Part shown: piece by piece, positions 12,660 to 24,159 of the stretch | How positions within the stretch are numbered: the first letter of the stretch is position 1 | How the letters are laid out: every line of letters begins with the position of its first letter | Source: Emergomyces orientalis | Taxonomy: Eukaryota; Ascomycota; Eurotiomycetes; Onygenales; Ajellomycetaceae | NCBI GenBank assembly: GCA_002110485.1 | Contig: MOWL01000003.1 | Coordinates: forward strand, 856,051-920,050 | DNA: 64,000 nucleotides | Reading direction: 5' to 3' | Program-made: the position numbers and the translations under genes | Notes under the pieces: model-generated | The model's database searches: none | What the model was told of the DNA's origin: nothing | What the model saw: the letters and a program-made list of their open reading frames with translations, nothing else

Positions 12660-15260
12660 TCCGTGCTCAATTACCTAAAACAAGAACCTCCTCATCATCC
12701 TTGTTGCTACTCACTGTCAGTTCAAAAATGGCACTATTCAGTTCAGTCATAAGACCAGGGACAACCTTCAAATTGGACTTCTCCAATTTATACACGTTGA
12801 ATGAGTTGGGCACAAGATATTCATATACCTTAACTATCTTTGTCTGGCCGATCCTCAAAACCCGTCCAATTGCCTGCATGGTGAGAGCTCTGTTTTGAGC
12901 AATGTTAAAACAGTGAACATTGCGGCATAGGAACTGGAGATTGAAATCTGAACTGAAACCTTTGTAGGCTTCAATGAACATCATGGGCTTTTCATGGTCT
13001 GTATTGAATTCTTCAATGGCTTTTGACCGCTCCTGTGCCTTGAGATGGGCATGAAACACCACACAAGTGATGCTGGTGAGGTAACATGCTCCAGCAATCA
13101 ATGCCTGTTCACCTGGGCCATCAGTTCAGACAATTGACTTCTCTTTGAGTTCAAAGACCTCAGTGCTAAGGCGTTTCATCAATTCTTGTAGTTGTGGGGA
13201 CTCTCGCATGACAAGTGTCAGAGCCTTCTCGCGGTTTTCAGGCGTGGGGACGTCTATGTCTGGGGGAAAGGGAGGGGGGCGGCAGCGCGGGTGGCATTCC
13301 GCGGGTACACTTGCGCTTCTGCCTGAGCTGCAGCCTCTGAAAAGTCCTCACTGCCTGGAGCAGTGGCGGCCAGGACGGCTTGGGCGGCTTGAGCAGCTCT
13401 GGCTTGGCCAGTAACAGCAGCGCTTCGTCTGGTTTTGCGATCTTGTTGAGCCATTTAGAGAATAATCGCATATGCGCGGCAGCATTTACGATCGACAGTG
13501 TGTTTTTTGCCAACACGGTTCCATGGACAAGATGGAAGCCAGTCCACGATGTGAACAATGTTAGCTGTCGATATTTGCCCATGTTCATTATGAGCTGACC
13601 CTCCTTTGTGATGATGAGGCCGCGGTGCAAGTGGCAGGTTATCAAGTGGTTTTCGGCCAGCTGCGATTTCGAGAACGGGCACATCACCACGCGATGTTCA
13701 GCGGCAGGGATGTTTGATTCGATGGTTGGCCCACCCTCCACCGGCAGCCGGCTCATCAGCGTGCGACGGATCATGCACTGTTGCCACACCTGGCCAATCA
13801 GAACGCCAGCAACCGAGGCCTCCACCGAACTATCCCATACATACCGATTAATGGCGTCCGACGTCAACCGCATCAGTGCCGCTGGGTCATCATCTGGCAC
13901 ACTGAATGGATTTATTGAGTCGGTGATCCCTGCCGCACACAATTTCAACTTCGGGCCCACGGTGAACTCATCTCTAGACCTTTAAAATCCCAGAAGGAAT
14001 TGAGGAGAGGGGTGGCGGTAAGGAGGAGATTGAAATCAGGCTGTAGGCGGAGACAGGTCTGTGATATTAGAGCGGAGGAATTTCGAATGGTATTCATCTC
14101 ATTGAAAACAGCAACAGAAAACCGGTGACTCAGATTCAAAGAACACGAATCTGAATCAACACTGAGGTTGGATCTGGACCAGGATAGCAGCGCGCTGGGA
14201 CCGTTTCTCATCATCAAACTCTGATATGATGTAATGACGACGTTTCAGTGGCTCTCTGTGGTTGGCTTGAATATCTTTTGGTCAATGGTGAGTTTCTCTT
14301 TCACCTGCAACAGGCCCTTTTTATCATCACGGTAGTCATTGTAGTAAATACATATCTTCAGTTTTGAAGTAACAGCATCAAACTCCTGGCACCATTGGCT
14401 AACAAGCCCAGAGGGGAACCACAACAATAATGAGTTTGGTGCCGTATTTTGCAACATCAAGATCAAGTTATTGTGATTCAATCAGTATCAGTCAATAGTT
14501 CAGAGCAGGTCTGGCTGAGCCTCCGCCACTATTGGAATAGATCACTTACAGAGAGCAAATATGCTATGGTAACCCAAGTTTTCCCAAGGCCCATCACATC
14601 ACTTTTGATGCACCCGTCAATCGTCGCAGACGCACGGAAATCACGGATGGCTTGGACAGCAACTGGCTGCCAAAACTTGAGGGCAAGATGGCGTCGCATA
14701 CCCCGGAGTCTCAGTATGGCAGGGTTGACTATGCCCAATTCACTCATTGTCCTGTGGTTGATACGCGGGGTTGTCCAAAAACTTCTGGATTTAGTAAAAT
14801 TTCGTGATCGAGTCCTGTGCCCGCATGATAATTTCATCCCCCTGATCCTTTTGAAGTTCCACTGCCCAGTTAACTGAATCCGCGGGGAGATATTTTTCAT
14901 TTCAGAAGATATCAAATTTTACTGTGGTGTCTGTCGCCCCTGTACCGCGCTCCTGCGAGGCGACTGCCCGGCGTAACATTATCCATTGCCAATATGGTTC
15001 ATCGAGATTCATTAAATCAGAGATTTTGGTTAAGGCGATTCGTTGGCGGGGGTGATAAGACCTCATCGTTCCAATGGGCTGTTGGAGACTCCAACGACTG
15101 GCTGGCGGTTGGGGTGCTCTGTCCTTCCATTGTTGGGGTGGACGGTTCCATTGACGAAGGGTTTCAAAGTTCTCGACGGCGTGGTCATCCGTTCAGGGCG
15201 GCTTGAGGAAACACCTCTTCCGCGGGCGGGAGGTTGATCGGCCTCTTTCAGCATTGGAAT
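12660..15260 (-). pseudogene. SNF2-family helicase pseudogene
   Basis: Minus-strand fragments occur in the right order for a SNF2 ATPase. The N-terminal conserved block DEPYWQWIMLRRAVASQERG lies near 14960-15010. Walker A (GLGKTWVTIAYLL) is near 14550-14600. LLLTATPLLN near 14010-14030 is motif III. HAHLKAQERSKAIEEFN and the motif VI region QAIGRVLRIGQ lie at 12820-13060. The frame is broken repeatedly. There is a TGA just after the N-terminal block (about 14907), a TAA and a frame change near 14790, frame changes near 14220 and 13260, and a TGA where Trp is expected before TDGPGEQ (about 13127). Some breaks could hide introns, but the in-codon stops cannot all be explained so. It reads as a decayed member of a SNF2 family. 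The N-terminal flank (15063-15260) is low complexity. Confidence 0.8.
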
Positions 15261-15937
15261 TGGTTCGTTTGCGGCCTCTTGTGGCGAGTACCGAGGATAA
15301 TGGGGCGCTCATTGAGGCGGGGTGGGGAGCGGAGGCATCTCATTGGCTCCATATTGCCAATCCGGGCTGCACATTGGCCAAATAAACGCGGTGAACAAAG
15401 GGCGCTAAAATTGCCACGCCCCCAGCACGAGGAGATAAGAGGGTTGATGTTGATGTGGCGTGGTTCGCCCCGTTTGCCCCGTTCGCCTGAACCGTGGCTC
15501 AGTCTTTCGCCCAGGCTACAGTAGTTAATAAGTTAAGTTTGGCTGCATAATTATTAGTGTTTAAAGTCTCCAGATGACAGCATCTGTATACGAAACTCGG
15601 CCAAAGGGGGAAACTCCTTCCTCTTTCCCGTCCAATCCCAGCGCTTACCTTCTTCATTATTATTCTGGTACCCCCGGTTTTGTTTATTTTAACTTGAATT
15701 TTTTTTTGTTTTTTTTTTTCTCTCTCTCTCTCATAGTTAGTTAACAGAAATAAGGAAAAAGAATTCAAAAACAAAAACTTTTAAAATTTCTTTTACAAGG
15801 TTTTTCATTCTACCTAGTAATAATCATAAGACCTTGGTTTCTCGCAGTTCATATCACGTGGCTGGGTTCTCGATCCCTATAAGGAGTTGTGGCTTGGGTT
15901 TGGGCCGCCACACATTTGAATCCAACAAACCGCGTCG
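15261..15937. other. Intergenic: pseudogene flank and upstream region of the kinase-like gene
   Basis: The left part may hold more of the decayed SNF2 N-terminus. Poly-T and CT runs lie at 15699-15734. The last 100 bases precede the ATG at 15938 and contain CACGTG at 15856-15861, an E-box-type palindrome that may be regulatory. Confidence 0.45.
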
Positions 15938-18100
15938 ATGGCAGACGACACTTCTCCAGATTATAAAGCTCTTTTTTTGAGGGCGGAAAACGAACGGAAA
16001 GAGGCACACGTCCGGTGGAGGCTAGCAGAAGACCAGCGCAAATACGCGGAAGACCAGTGCAAATACGCGGAAGACCAGCGCAAATACGCGGAAGACCAGC
16101 TCAAATACGCGGAAGACCTAAGGAGACGGGCCGAGGAGCGCAGTCAGTCTACTTCTTTTGGGGAATTCATTCAAGCCTGTCACAACTATCTTTCTCGACC
16201 ATTAAAGGTTGCAGATAGATCTTGCGCTACGAAAGGAACAGTGCCAAAACCCACAGGAAAATTTTGTCCCAAACAGCTTCGCCCCTGGACCGATTGCCCA
16301 AGAGAACAAGAAAAAATTTACAACTCCGTTCGCAATTTCCTACATGCGTCTAACGAAGATGCCCCACGGCTATTTCCTTCTATTTTGGCGTTAGAGGACC
16401 TTGGCCGTCGGCTTTGCCGCCGGGCAATAGCTAGCGAAAAAGACCTAGAGAGCTATGAACGATTTGCTCTTGAGGATCATGTGAGTGATGTGATTACAGA
16501 GCTAGGTAAAATCCCAGAAGCTCAGAATGCGTTTGAAATACGTGATGGAGTTGATTTCGAAAACCACGGTAATACCTTGGACTATGACGAAGATGGTCCC
16601 GACGGCCCAGTTGTGGTGAGTGAATCAGGTTCACGACGGCCTGTACCTGACCAGTTTTGCATCCATCGCGTGGATCGCGGCAGTAACATCTTGATCGCAA
16701 CCGTCGAATATAAACCGCCTCACAAGCTTCCAGTAGAGTACCTTCGCGTAGGCCTCCGGCCAATGGACTTCTGGGAAGAGGTCGTCCAACGGGCAATCAT
16801 CCCCACCGATCCTGCAGAGAAATTAAAGTACAATGCAGAACAGCTGACAGGGGCGGTTCTGGTCCAAGAATATCATGTGATGATTAATGAGGGCCTGGAG
16901 TATTCCTATGTGACCAACGGGTTTGCTCTGGTCCTCCTCAGGGTACGATACGAAGATCCTACGACACTCTACTACTACCTCTGTGAACCTAATATGGATG
17001 TTGATCGTGGAGATATTCAGAGCCGGCCGATTACGGCTGTCGCTCGAGTGTTGTGCTTATGCCTGATGAGCATTCGTTTACGTCCTCGGGATCAAAATTG
17101 GCGCAACAATGCAATGCAACGACTAGACGTATGGGAAATGGATTTGAACTATGCTCTGTCTCAAATCCCTGAAGAGGAACTCAACAAAACCCCACCAGGC
17201 TCAGAATATGTCCCATCTTCTTCGAGTTCCGAAACATCTAGTGACAGGCGAGCCTCTATGCCGTCTCAGGCTAGCTGTGCTCCCGAAGGAACCACACCAG
17301 ATTTTCAGCCCATGGACTCATCGGACTCTGATTCAAACCAAGCAACGCGCGGACGGAAGAGAAACTTCAGCCAGATCACATCGTCTCCAGCCACTCAACA
17401 GTCATCCCAACCGAGCGACGATCGCCGTGACCAAACTTCCCAGCACACTGCGGAATTTTGCACTCAAAAGTGCTTGCTTGGCCTTCAGCAGGGTGGCGTG
17501 TTGGATGACCATTGCCCTAATGTGAGGCTGCACCGACAAGGTCAAGATAGCAACCACCATCTTATTAGTGTAGCGCGGCTGGTATGCCTACTAAAGCAGC
17601 AGCTGGATGAAGATCTTGATCACAATTGCACCCCATTCGGAATCAGTGGTGCATATGGGGCACCATTTAAGATCACCTGCGTTCCGTATGGCTATACGGT
17701 GGTTGGAAAGGGAACGACATCTCGTCGTTGGAAGGAAGTCTCACGCGAAGTAGATGTATATCGCATCCTTCGAAAGGCTCAGGGGTCTGCGGTCCCTGTG
17801 TTTCTCGGATCAATCGACCTAAAAATGATATACTTTCTACACGGATGCGGGCAGATACGACATATGCTGCTCATGGCTTGGGGGGGCAAGAGTACAACTG
17901 AGCTTGAGCACTCCAAAAAATTGCTCTCTGAAATTAAGAGATCAAGAGAAGAAATTCGTGCCTTGGGAGTGATACATCGGGATCTCCGGTATGAAAATGT
18001 TTTGTGGAATACGGAGCTGAAACGCGCTCTAATCATTGACTTTCACATGTCCGATTTGGATTTTCAACCGCCGGGGATGCGAGGTTTATATAAGAAATAA
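15938..18100 (+). CDS. Heptad-repeat, possible PD-(D/E)XK-like, kinase-like protein
   Basis: A single uninterrupted frame of 720 residues. Residues about 28-66 are a heptad repeat (AEDQRKY repeated four to five times), expected to form a coiled coil. Residues about 190-330 contain PDQF (Asp238), then VEYKPPHK (Glu257, Lys259), a spacing compatible with the D...ExK core of PD-(D/E)XK nucleases; this is my inference. Residues 420-500 are Ser/Thr-rich with a basic GRKRNF patch. The C-terminal 180 residues look like a protein kinase: VVGKG (Lys about 591), REVDVYRIL (possible helix-C Glu), IHRDLRYEN (Asp682, Asn687) and IIDFH (Asp701). DFG is replaced by DFH, and the protein ends 19 residues after Asp701, so the activation segment and C-lobe are missing. 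Similar kinase-like proteins are, from memory, expanded in Eurotiomycetes. Substrate and role are unknown. Confidence 0.75.
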   Translation: MADDTSPDYKALFLRAENERKEAHVRWRLAEDQRKYAEDQCKYAEDQRKYAEDQLKYAEDLRRRAEERSQSTSFGEFIQACHNYLSRPLKVADRSCATKGTVPKPTGKFCPKQLRPWTDCPREQEKIYNSVRNFLHASNEDAPRLFPSILALEDLGRRLCRRAIASEKDLESYERFALEDHVSDVITELGKIPEAQNAFEIRDGVDFENHGNTLDYDEDGPDGPVVVSESGSRRPVPDQFCIHRVDRGSNILIATVEYKPPHKLPVEYLRVGLRPMDFWEEVVQRAIIPTDPAEKLKYNAEQLTGAVLVQEYHVMINEGLEYSYVTNGFALVLLRVRYEDPTTLYYYLCEPNMDVDRGDIQSRPITAVARVLCLCLMSIRLRPRDQNWRNNAMQRLDVWEMDLNYALSQIPEEELNKTPPGSEYVPSSSSSETSSDRRASMPSQASCAPEGTTPDFQPMDSSDSDSNQATRGRKRNFSQITSSPATQQSSQPSDDRRDQTSQHTAEFCTQKCLLGLQQGGVLDDHCPNVRLHRQGQDSNHHLISVARLVCLLKQQLDEDLDHNCTPFGISGAYGAPFKITCVPYGYTVVGKGTTSRRWKEVSREVDVYRILRKAQGSAVPVFLGSIDLKMIYFLHGCGQIRHMLLMAWGGKSTTELEHSKKLLSEIKRSREEIRALGVIHRDLRYENVLWNTELKRALIIDFHMSDLDFQPPGMRGLYKK
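16027..16128 (+). repeat. 21-bp in-frame tandem repeat (heptad-coding)
   Basis: About five copies of a 21-bp unit encode AEDQ(R/C/L)KY. Copies differ by one or two bases. The unit length of exactly seven codons keeps the coiled-coil register, so copy-number change would lengthen the coil without breaking the frame. Confidence 0.9.
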
Positions 18101-18449
18101 ACAGGTCGAGAGTCAAAAAAAAAGGCAAGCACAGATTTCTTGCTCGTAATTATTTATATAGGCAATAGGCATTGCCCTTTCGCGAATATTAGATATAGGA
18201 CTAGCTATCCCAAACGTTATTATTTTAATGAACACGTAAGCGAAAAAAAGACGTATACCAGTATATGTGTGAAATATCTATATGAAAAGTACTGTCTCTG
18301 ATCCTCGGTAAAGTAGTGTACCCGAAGTTCCTGTTCTTCATCGTCAGTTGCTAGGAAGGATCATTGCGTACGTGAATTTAGTGATCTAAATACAATAGAG
18401 TCGGACGAATACCAGCATCATGATTGACAAGACCAAATTTGCGGGTCGT
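18101..18449. other. Convergent 3' region between the kinase-like gene and MDM10
   Basis: This is AT-rich 3' flank of a plus-strand and a minus-strand gene. No gene or RNA is seen. Confidence 0.5.
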
Positions 18450-19896
18450 TTATGACGAGTATAATACTGAAACACCAACACTTTTCCACCCATACGAACT
18501 TAGCCCACCAGGAGCACCAGCCCCACCAGCAGCAATTGAGGATGCATATGATAGCGAAGAGCGTGGCTTCGGTCCCAGTGCAACACCAGCACTCACAACA
18601 AGCTCTTTAACTCGGCCCTCCCACAGTGCACGGATATTCCAGGACTGGTCAACCCGGAGCTTAATGACCGAATCGGAAGCATGAGGACTCTGATGGTGAT
18701 CGTCGCGCTGGATGCCGGGAATATCATGCTCTGGATGCAGGGAAACAGCAGTGTCGGGCAGACCCATTTTGCGTCTCGCCCAAGTCAAATCATCTCCAGC
18801 AAGTGGAGAATTTATCTGCGACTTGCTTTTCTTTTTGCTCCGTCGCCATAATTCGCAGCCTGCTACCATTTCGCTCTCCCAGCTGTAGACGTTGAAGCCA
18901 AAACGGGAACTAAAAGCGAGATTTGGCGAGGCAAGGAGTGAATATGTGCTGGACATGGAGCCGGTAAGGGGTGTTAGAGTCAAAGTTAAGGTATAAGGAA
19001 AGGTGGAGTGGGGATTTTCGGTTGCGGCAGGTAAAGTGGTGAATCGCAGACCGGTAGATAAGCCAACGACAGAAGAAACAGGAGAATAATAAACCTCCCC
19101 ACCTGCTGAAAGGAGAGAGAGTAAAGGTCGGCATGGCTCTTGTGAGGGATCTCCATGTTTTTGTTTTCTTGGATCGGGACCGAAGTTCCACAACCCTTTA
19201 AATCCAAATAGTGCATTGTCTGTACTGAACAGAAATTCTGAGCTGTATTTTCCGGTGTCATGAAATATCTGAGTTAATAACGTCGCCTGAGGTGCGGATT
19301 TGGATGCGGGAGCCCGGCTAGAACAAAATGCAAGAGAAAGTTGAGTAGTGGGCGATAAACGGCGGAGAAACAGGCCTGTGAGCGTAGTCGGAGGCGGGAG
19401 ATGTAATGTCGCATGTAATAACGTGGCTTTCTTCTTTAGGTTCCTCTCACTGCCACCAATTGCTACATCTCCATCTCGACCATCTGCTGGGTATCCAGGG
19501 GGAAGACACGGGGCGTGGATTTGTCGATACCCCGGGACAAGTTTTCGGAGAGGAATTAAAGTACTTCGACTGGGTGTATCATTAAGCGGAAGGGTTGTGA
19601 ATAAATAAGATATGGAACCATCTATCAGTCCCACTGTACCGAGAGTATACGTTGTCGCAAAATGGGGGGTCGAGAGTGATGATAGATTAACTTTCAGTCG
19701 TTCTGGAGTAGAGAAATCGAGCAGGGCTGTGAAATTGATGTCAGCATACGTTATGTCACACCAAACAGAATTGTGGCGGAAGTATTTGCGACGACATACC
19801 ACTAGTCGTTGTCGTCAATTGTGAGTAGGAGTTATCGCGGTTCCATTTTGAGGCATCATAGAAAGCAAGTTGGATATAATCCATGAAATCACGCAT
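18450..19896 (-). CDS. MDM10: Mdm10, mitochondrial outer-membrane beta-barrel protein
   Basis: Exons 19896-19800 and 19726-18450 give about 457 residues; the 73-nt intron splits codon 33. Mdm10 is a 19-strand beta-barrel of the mitochondrial outer membrane. It works in the ERMES tether between ER and mitochondria and in the SAM complex that inserts beta-barrels. The start MRDFMDYIQLAFYDASKWN and the block ALLDFSTPERLKVNLSSL with TYTLGTVGLIDGSISYL are family hallmarks. Alternating short hydrophobic strands run to the end, and the last residues GWKSVGVSVLYSS fit a beta-signal. The Ser/Lys-rich insertion KKKSKSQ lies between strands. The start was set by the conserved N-terminus, which is only reachable through the intron. 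Confidence 0.95.
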
Positions 19897-20351
19897 TTTC
19901 GGAATAGGAGTCAATCAGCACTGATCTCTACGGGTCGTTCATTAAGGTGATGGAGGCCATATATGTAACCAGGGCATATATACAGAATATCTATTACACT
20001 TCTCCCCCTTCCCATTCGCAATAGATTCCGTATGCTCAATGGTGGTGGTGGTTCATTGTTCACACCCTCCAAAAAGAACGCGATGTCATATATTCGCTTA
20101 TCTAATCATAGCTCTCCCGTATCAACATTGTTCCATCCCCGCGACATTTTTAATTTTCGATATCAGAAGGAAAAAAAAAAAAAAATTAACGGAGATCCGC
20201 AAATTCGACGGAGACGAGAACAAAGATATCAGAGAGACGCAGAGGGAACATATATATTATATTCGCCTTGCCACTTAAGACTCCTCTATCCATTTCTCAC
20301 GCCCTAAACGGAGCAACCTCAACACACCACAACCACACACACTCGCTCATT
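19897..20351. promoter_or_regulatory. Divergent promoter region of MDM10 and MRT4
   Basis: Head-to-head region of 455 bases. It contains a poly-A run at about 20170-20184 and a CA-rich stretch (ACACACCACAACC-like) just before the MRT4 start, typical of a fungal leader. Confidence 0.55.
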
Positions 20352-21205
20352 ATGCCTATCTCCAAACGGGCGCGGTTGGTCCACGAGTCCAAAGTCGCCA
20401 AAAAGTCCCACAAGGAACAGACCCGACGGCTGTTCGCTAATATCCAAACGGCCGTCACCGAATATGATCATATTTTCTTATTTTCAGTGGATAATATGCG
20501 AAATACATATCTAAAAGATGTCCGGACCGAGTTTGCTGATTCCCGGTATGTAAAGCACAAAACCGCATTGGCCCTTTTCAAGAATGTTCCTCTAGGCTAT
20601 ATCTACCCTCTCCATCCTGATATAAGTATCTATATTATACATAAACTGGAAACTAATAAATTGCCAGCCTCTTCTTTGGCAAAACAAAAGTAATGGCCGT
20701 CGCCCTCGGCAGCACACGGGAGACCGCCTGCGCCCCAAACCTCGAAAAGCTCAACCCTTACCTAACCGGCGCCGTCGGTCTCTTGTTCACCTCCCGCTCC
20801 CCGCAATCCGTCCTAGATTTCTTCGACTCATTCCACCCTACCGACTTCGCACGCGCGGGAACAGTCAGTCCGCGCTCCTTCACAATCCCCAGTGGCATCG
20901 TATATTCGCAGGCGGGCGAGGTACCAAGCAGCCAGGACCAACCGCTCAGCCACACCATTGAGCCGACGCTGAGGAAGCTGGGTGTACCCACAAGACTGAT
21001 CAGCGGGAAAGTTGTTTTGGAGATGGACGAGGAGGGGTATCAGGTGTGTAAAGCCGGGGAGACGTTGGACTCGAGACAGACGACGCTATTGAAGATTTTT
21101 GGTGTCGCGGTTGCGGAGTTTAAGGTTGAGATGAAGGCGCAGTGGAATCGGGAGGACGGGTCTATTGTTATTTTGGAAAAGAAAGATCAGGATATGGAGG
21201 GTTGA
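20352..21205 (+). CDS. MRT4: Mrt4, ribosome assembly factor (P0 paralogue)
   Basis: Exons 20352-20545 and 20668-21205 give about 243 residues. Mrt4 occupies the site of stalk protein P0 on nuclear pre-60S particles and is later exchanged for P0. The N-terminus MPISKRARLVHESKVAKKSH is basic and typical. Across the 122-nt intron the frame joins to RLFFGKTKVMAVALG, which is conserved in the P0/Mrt4 family. LTGAVGLLFTSRSPQSVLDF and the domain II block (IPSGIVYSQAGEVPSSQD, LRKLGVPTRL) follow. The start at 20352 gives the conserved N-terminus, while the open frame extends upstream to 20268 without conservation. Confidence 0.95.
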
Positions 21206-22165
21206 CGTGTTGAGTAATTTGTTTGCGGAGGAGGTTCATCATATATTGCTGATATGAATGGGAAGGGTGGAAATGGGATATCCTGCTGTGGCATGAAATT
21301 ATGGAGTTGGAGTACAGGCGTTGTGTTTTACCTTTCCTCTTCGTTTGATCTTCTCGCCTGCTTTGTGGGATTACTTCCTTTAGAACGCCATTTTTTGGGC
21401 CTAATGAAGTGCGAAAATTCTAGAAAAGAAAAATTTCCTATATAAAATAAACCATGATGACTGTTTCTTCCTCTACTTTGAGTCCCAAATTACCTATCAT
21501 GAGAAAATTTCGATGTGAGTACAAGTCAACGTGGAGTAAAAATCATAAATATCAAGACAGGCAAAAGAATATAAAAACTACCATGCGCAAACAAGGGCAA
21601 TCGCACAACATGCGAAAGATCAATGCGAAGAATATTTGGACTGGCCAAATAGCCTTACCTGATCTTACCTCGAACTTCCTTCAGGAGCACTATTTCTTTC
21701 CTTCTTTCTCTCTTAATCATTTCCATCCGGCCCTAAAATACATACTTACCCACCCGATACAACCAGAGGCAACAAGCAAATGAAAACAGTGACAAAAAAT
21801 TTTTTCATGCCCCTCAGGAGCGGGAGGCAATGGAGAAAATAAAAAAAATGATACAAAACCATCCAATCGAGCGAACCGATATGACCTAGAGGGGGCGTCA
21901 TGTACAAGTGTGGCTGCAGATCAATTGTTGGCGGAATAAAAGTTTCTATGAAAAATGTTGGTGCGTGCGGGGGGATCACAATTGGCGTAGTCGTTATCTC
22001 GGAGAGTAGAAGAACTTAAGACAATACCAGGCAGGCCAACGGATGATGATTGTTCACGAAACACCCCGCCCTTACCCTGGACGGACGAAACTGGGTCAAA
22101 GAGAAATCGAAGAACCGAAGATACCCACCAACAAACCGTTGTTGTAAAATGAGAATATAGGTTGT
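21206..22165. other. Convergent 3' region between MRT4 and SNP1
   Basis: About 960 bases with no convincing gene. A 109-residue open frame at 21454-21783 has no recognisable features and lies in A-rich sequence. Confidence 0.5.
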
Positions 22166-23736
22166 TCAGTATCTCCTTTTGCTGCGGGGGTCATCGTAGT
22201 CGTCGCCTTCGTGATATCTTTTTCGGGAATACTCATCATCCCGTCGCCCATACCTATCTCTGTCCCGATCACGATCGCGGTCTCTGTCTCGGTAATCGCG
22301 ATCTCTGTCTCGATCTCCGCCCCTACCACGATCTCCTCCCCGGTCCCGGTCCCGATCACGATCCCGATCACGGTCACCAAACCCATCACGAGGTCTTACC
22401 GGCTCACGATTACTTCCTGTTATACCACGGGGTTCTCGGTCATGCCTGCTACCTCCACGATGTCCTGCTCTATCATCAGAGGCGCCGCCTCGCCTAGAAT
22501 CACCATACCCACCCATGCTATCAAACCCGTTTGTGCCACCTCCATACCCTCCACTGCGTCCGCCGCCTGGGCCTGAAGGTGCATTCGGCGGTGGCTGGCC
22601 ACCCACTCCATTAGAAGGACCGAATCCACTGCGGCCGCCTGGCCCGCCTTGATATCCAATACCACCTCGTCCGCCAAATCCACGGTCGCCGCCACGGAAT
22701 CCACCACGGAAACCCCCTCTGCCGCCAAAGCCACCACCCCGGAATCCACCTGGTCCGGATGGTGCGAATGCGCCAGGGCCCATTGGACGGGCCGGCATGG
22801 ATTTCGTATATCCTCTTCCACCCAGACCACCGCCAAACCTGCGTGGTTTCCAGCCTTTCACCGTCCGACCGCGCTCAACATCGACCAAAACGCGGCGGTC
22901 TTTGATACGGATACCATCTGTCTCTTTGTAGGCCGCTAGACGTACCAAGTAAATTTCCGATAGCATTAGTTATGGGTTTCATTACCTTGCCTCATTACTC
23001 CAGCGGGGATTGTAGAAAGGAAAAGGAAAGAAAAGGGAGATGGGACTTTGCAAGGCTCGGGATTCTGTACCCTTCATATCCTGCTCACGCTCATAGACGA
23101 TGAAAGCATAGCCTCTGTGTGGTTTCTTAGGATTCTTCTTTGGGTTGTGAGTATCTACAACAATGCGAATCTGATGGATATATATATATGCTTGAGTTAG
23201 CTCTTGAACCCCAGTTTTATTCCAAGAGGCGCGTCACTCGCAGAATGAGAACATACCCGTTCGATCGGACCGAAGCGACTGAATTCTCGTTCCAAATCAG
23301 CTTCTGTCACATCGTAGCTAAGACGCGACACAAAAAGCGTCTTAAAAGCATCACCCCTGGCTTGAGGGTCATTATTGGGATTATCTATCAGGTGTGAAAA
23401 TAAAGCGCGTCAGCAGGAACCGATTGACACCCAATTTCCAAGGGATTTCGGTTTAAAAGCTTAAGGTAACATACATTCTTTGAGACCCTCAGTAAGATGT
23501 CTTTCAAGATTTGCTTTCCTCTCCTCCTTCAGCCTTGCCTTCCGCTGAAGCCAGCTTTCAGTAGGGTTGTAGGGAACCTCTTCACCATATTTCCGTAGCT
23601 CATCGAGGAACTGCGCCACCCCACCTATCTTGCTTGGTTCAAGATCATCTGGGGCGCGATCAGCAGGTGGGATATAGCGCAGGGGAGGGCGAGGCGCGAA
23701 GAGCGCGAGAAGGTTTGGTGGAAGCTTGTCTGTCAT
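22166..23736 (-). CDS. SNP1: U1 snRNP 70 kDa protein (U1-70K)
   Basis: Exons 23736-23475, 23384-23257, 23170-23071 and 22935-22166 give about 419 residues in phase throughout. U1-70K binds stem-loop I of U1 snRNA and helps 5' splice-site recognition. Residues 1-88 match the N-terminal U1-70K region that wraps U1 snRNP (LLALFAPRPPLRYIPPAD, YNPTESWLQRKARLKEERK). An RRM follows with RNP2-like TLFVSRLSYDV and RNP1-like RGYAFIVYE, and then the conserved tail VLVDVERGRTVKGWKPRRFGG. The last exon encodes an RGG/GGF-rich stretch and then Arg-Asp dipeptides (RD repeats) up to a basic C-terminus RSKRRY, the low-complexity tail usual in this family. The gene is divergent from mL43. Confidence 0.96.
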
Positions 23737-24159
23737 GGCTCATAGACTCGAAGCACTGTGCAGTTTGTTTTTTTCCCTTAGCAAAACCTAATCGCTCCAG
23801 AGATTAGGACGACTGTGCCTTCCCCACACTTTATGCGCTGGGGGATTTGACACGCCTAAAAAATATCAAGTAGAGGGAGGCGATGTTAATAATGTATAGG
23901 CAGACAGTCAATATCAGCGGATGCAGTTGGTTACATTTGCTACAAGACTGAACTTTTGCTGGGAATTTGCTGAATAAGGACATCGACCATCACTGCTAAC
24001 TATATTAGGACTAAGCGCCAGATGCTGATTAAGCTACCTCTCCCAATAACAGCCAATCAGCGCCCATCTACATTCTTCGCATCAAAATCGAACATCGTCA
24101 GTCTCGCAATTACCGTGCCATTGCTTTGATGGTGGAATAGAGCAACAACAACCACAGCA
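23737..24159. promoter_or_regulatory. Divergent promoter region of SNP1 and mL43
   Basis: These 423 bases separate the start codons of two genes for ribonucleoprotein components and hold both promoters. The repeated text CCAATCAG-like element at about 24050-24060 (AGCCAATCAGCG) is a candidate CCAAT box. Confidence 0.55.

Noticed and set aside
14994..15524. Plus-strand open frames opposite the SNF2 N-terminus
   Set aside because: They overlap on the opposite strand and have no family resemblance, whereas the minus strand shows SNF2 sequence.
16027..16128. CRISPR-like or satellite array
   Set aside because: The units are contiguous without spacers, in frame, and encode a heptad coil in a eukaryotic gene.
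21454..21783. A 109-residue plus-strand gene
   Set aside because: It has no recognisable motif, lies in A-rich convergent 3' sequence and lacks any other support.
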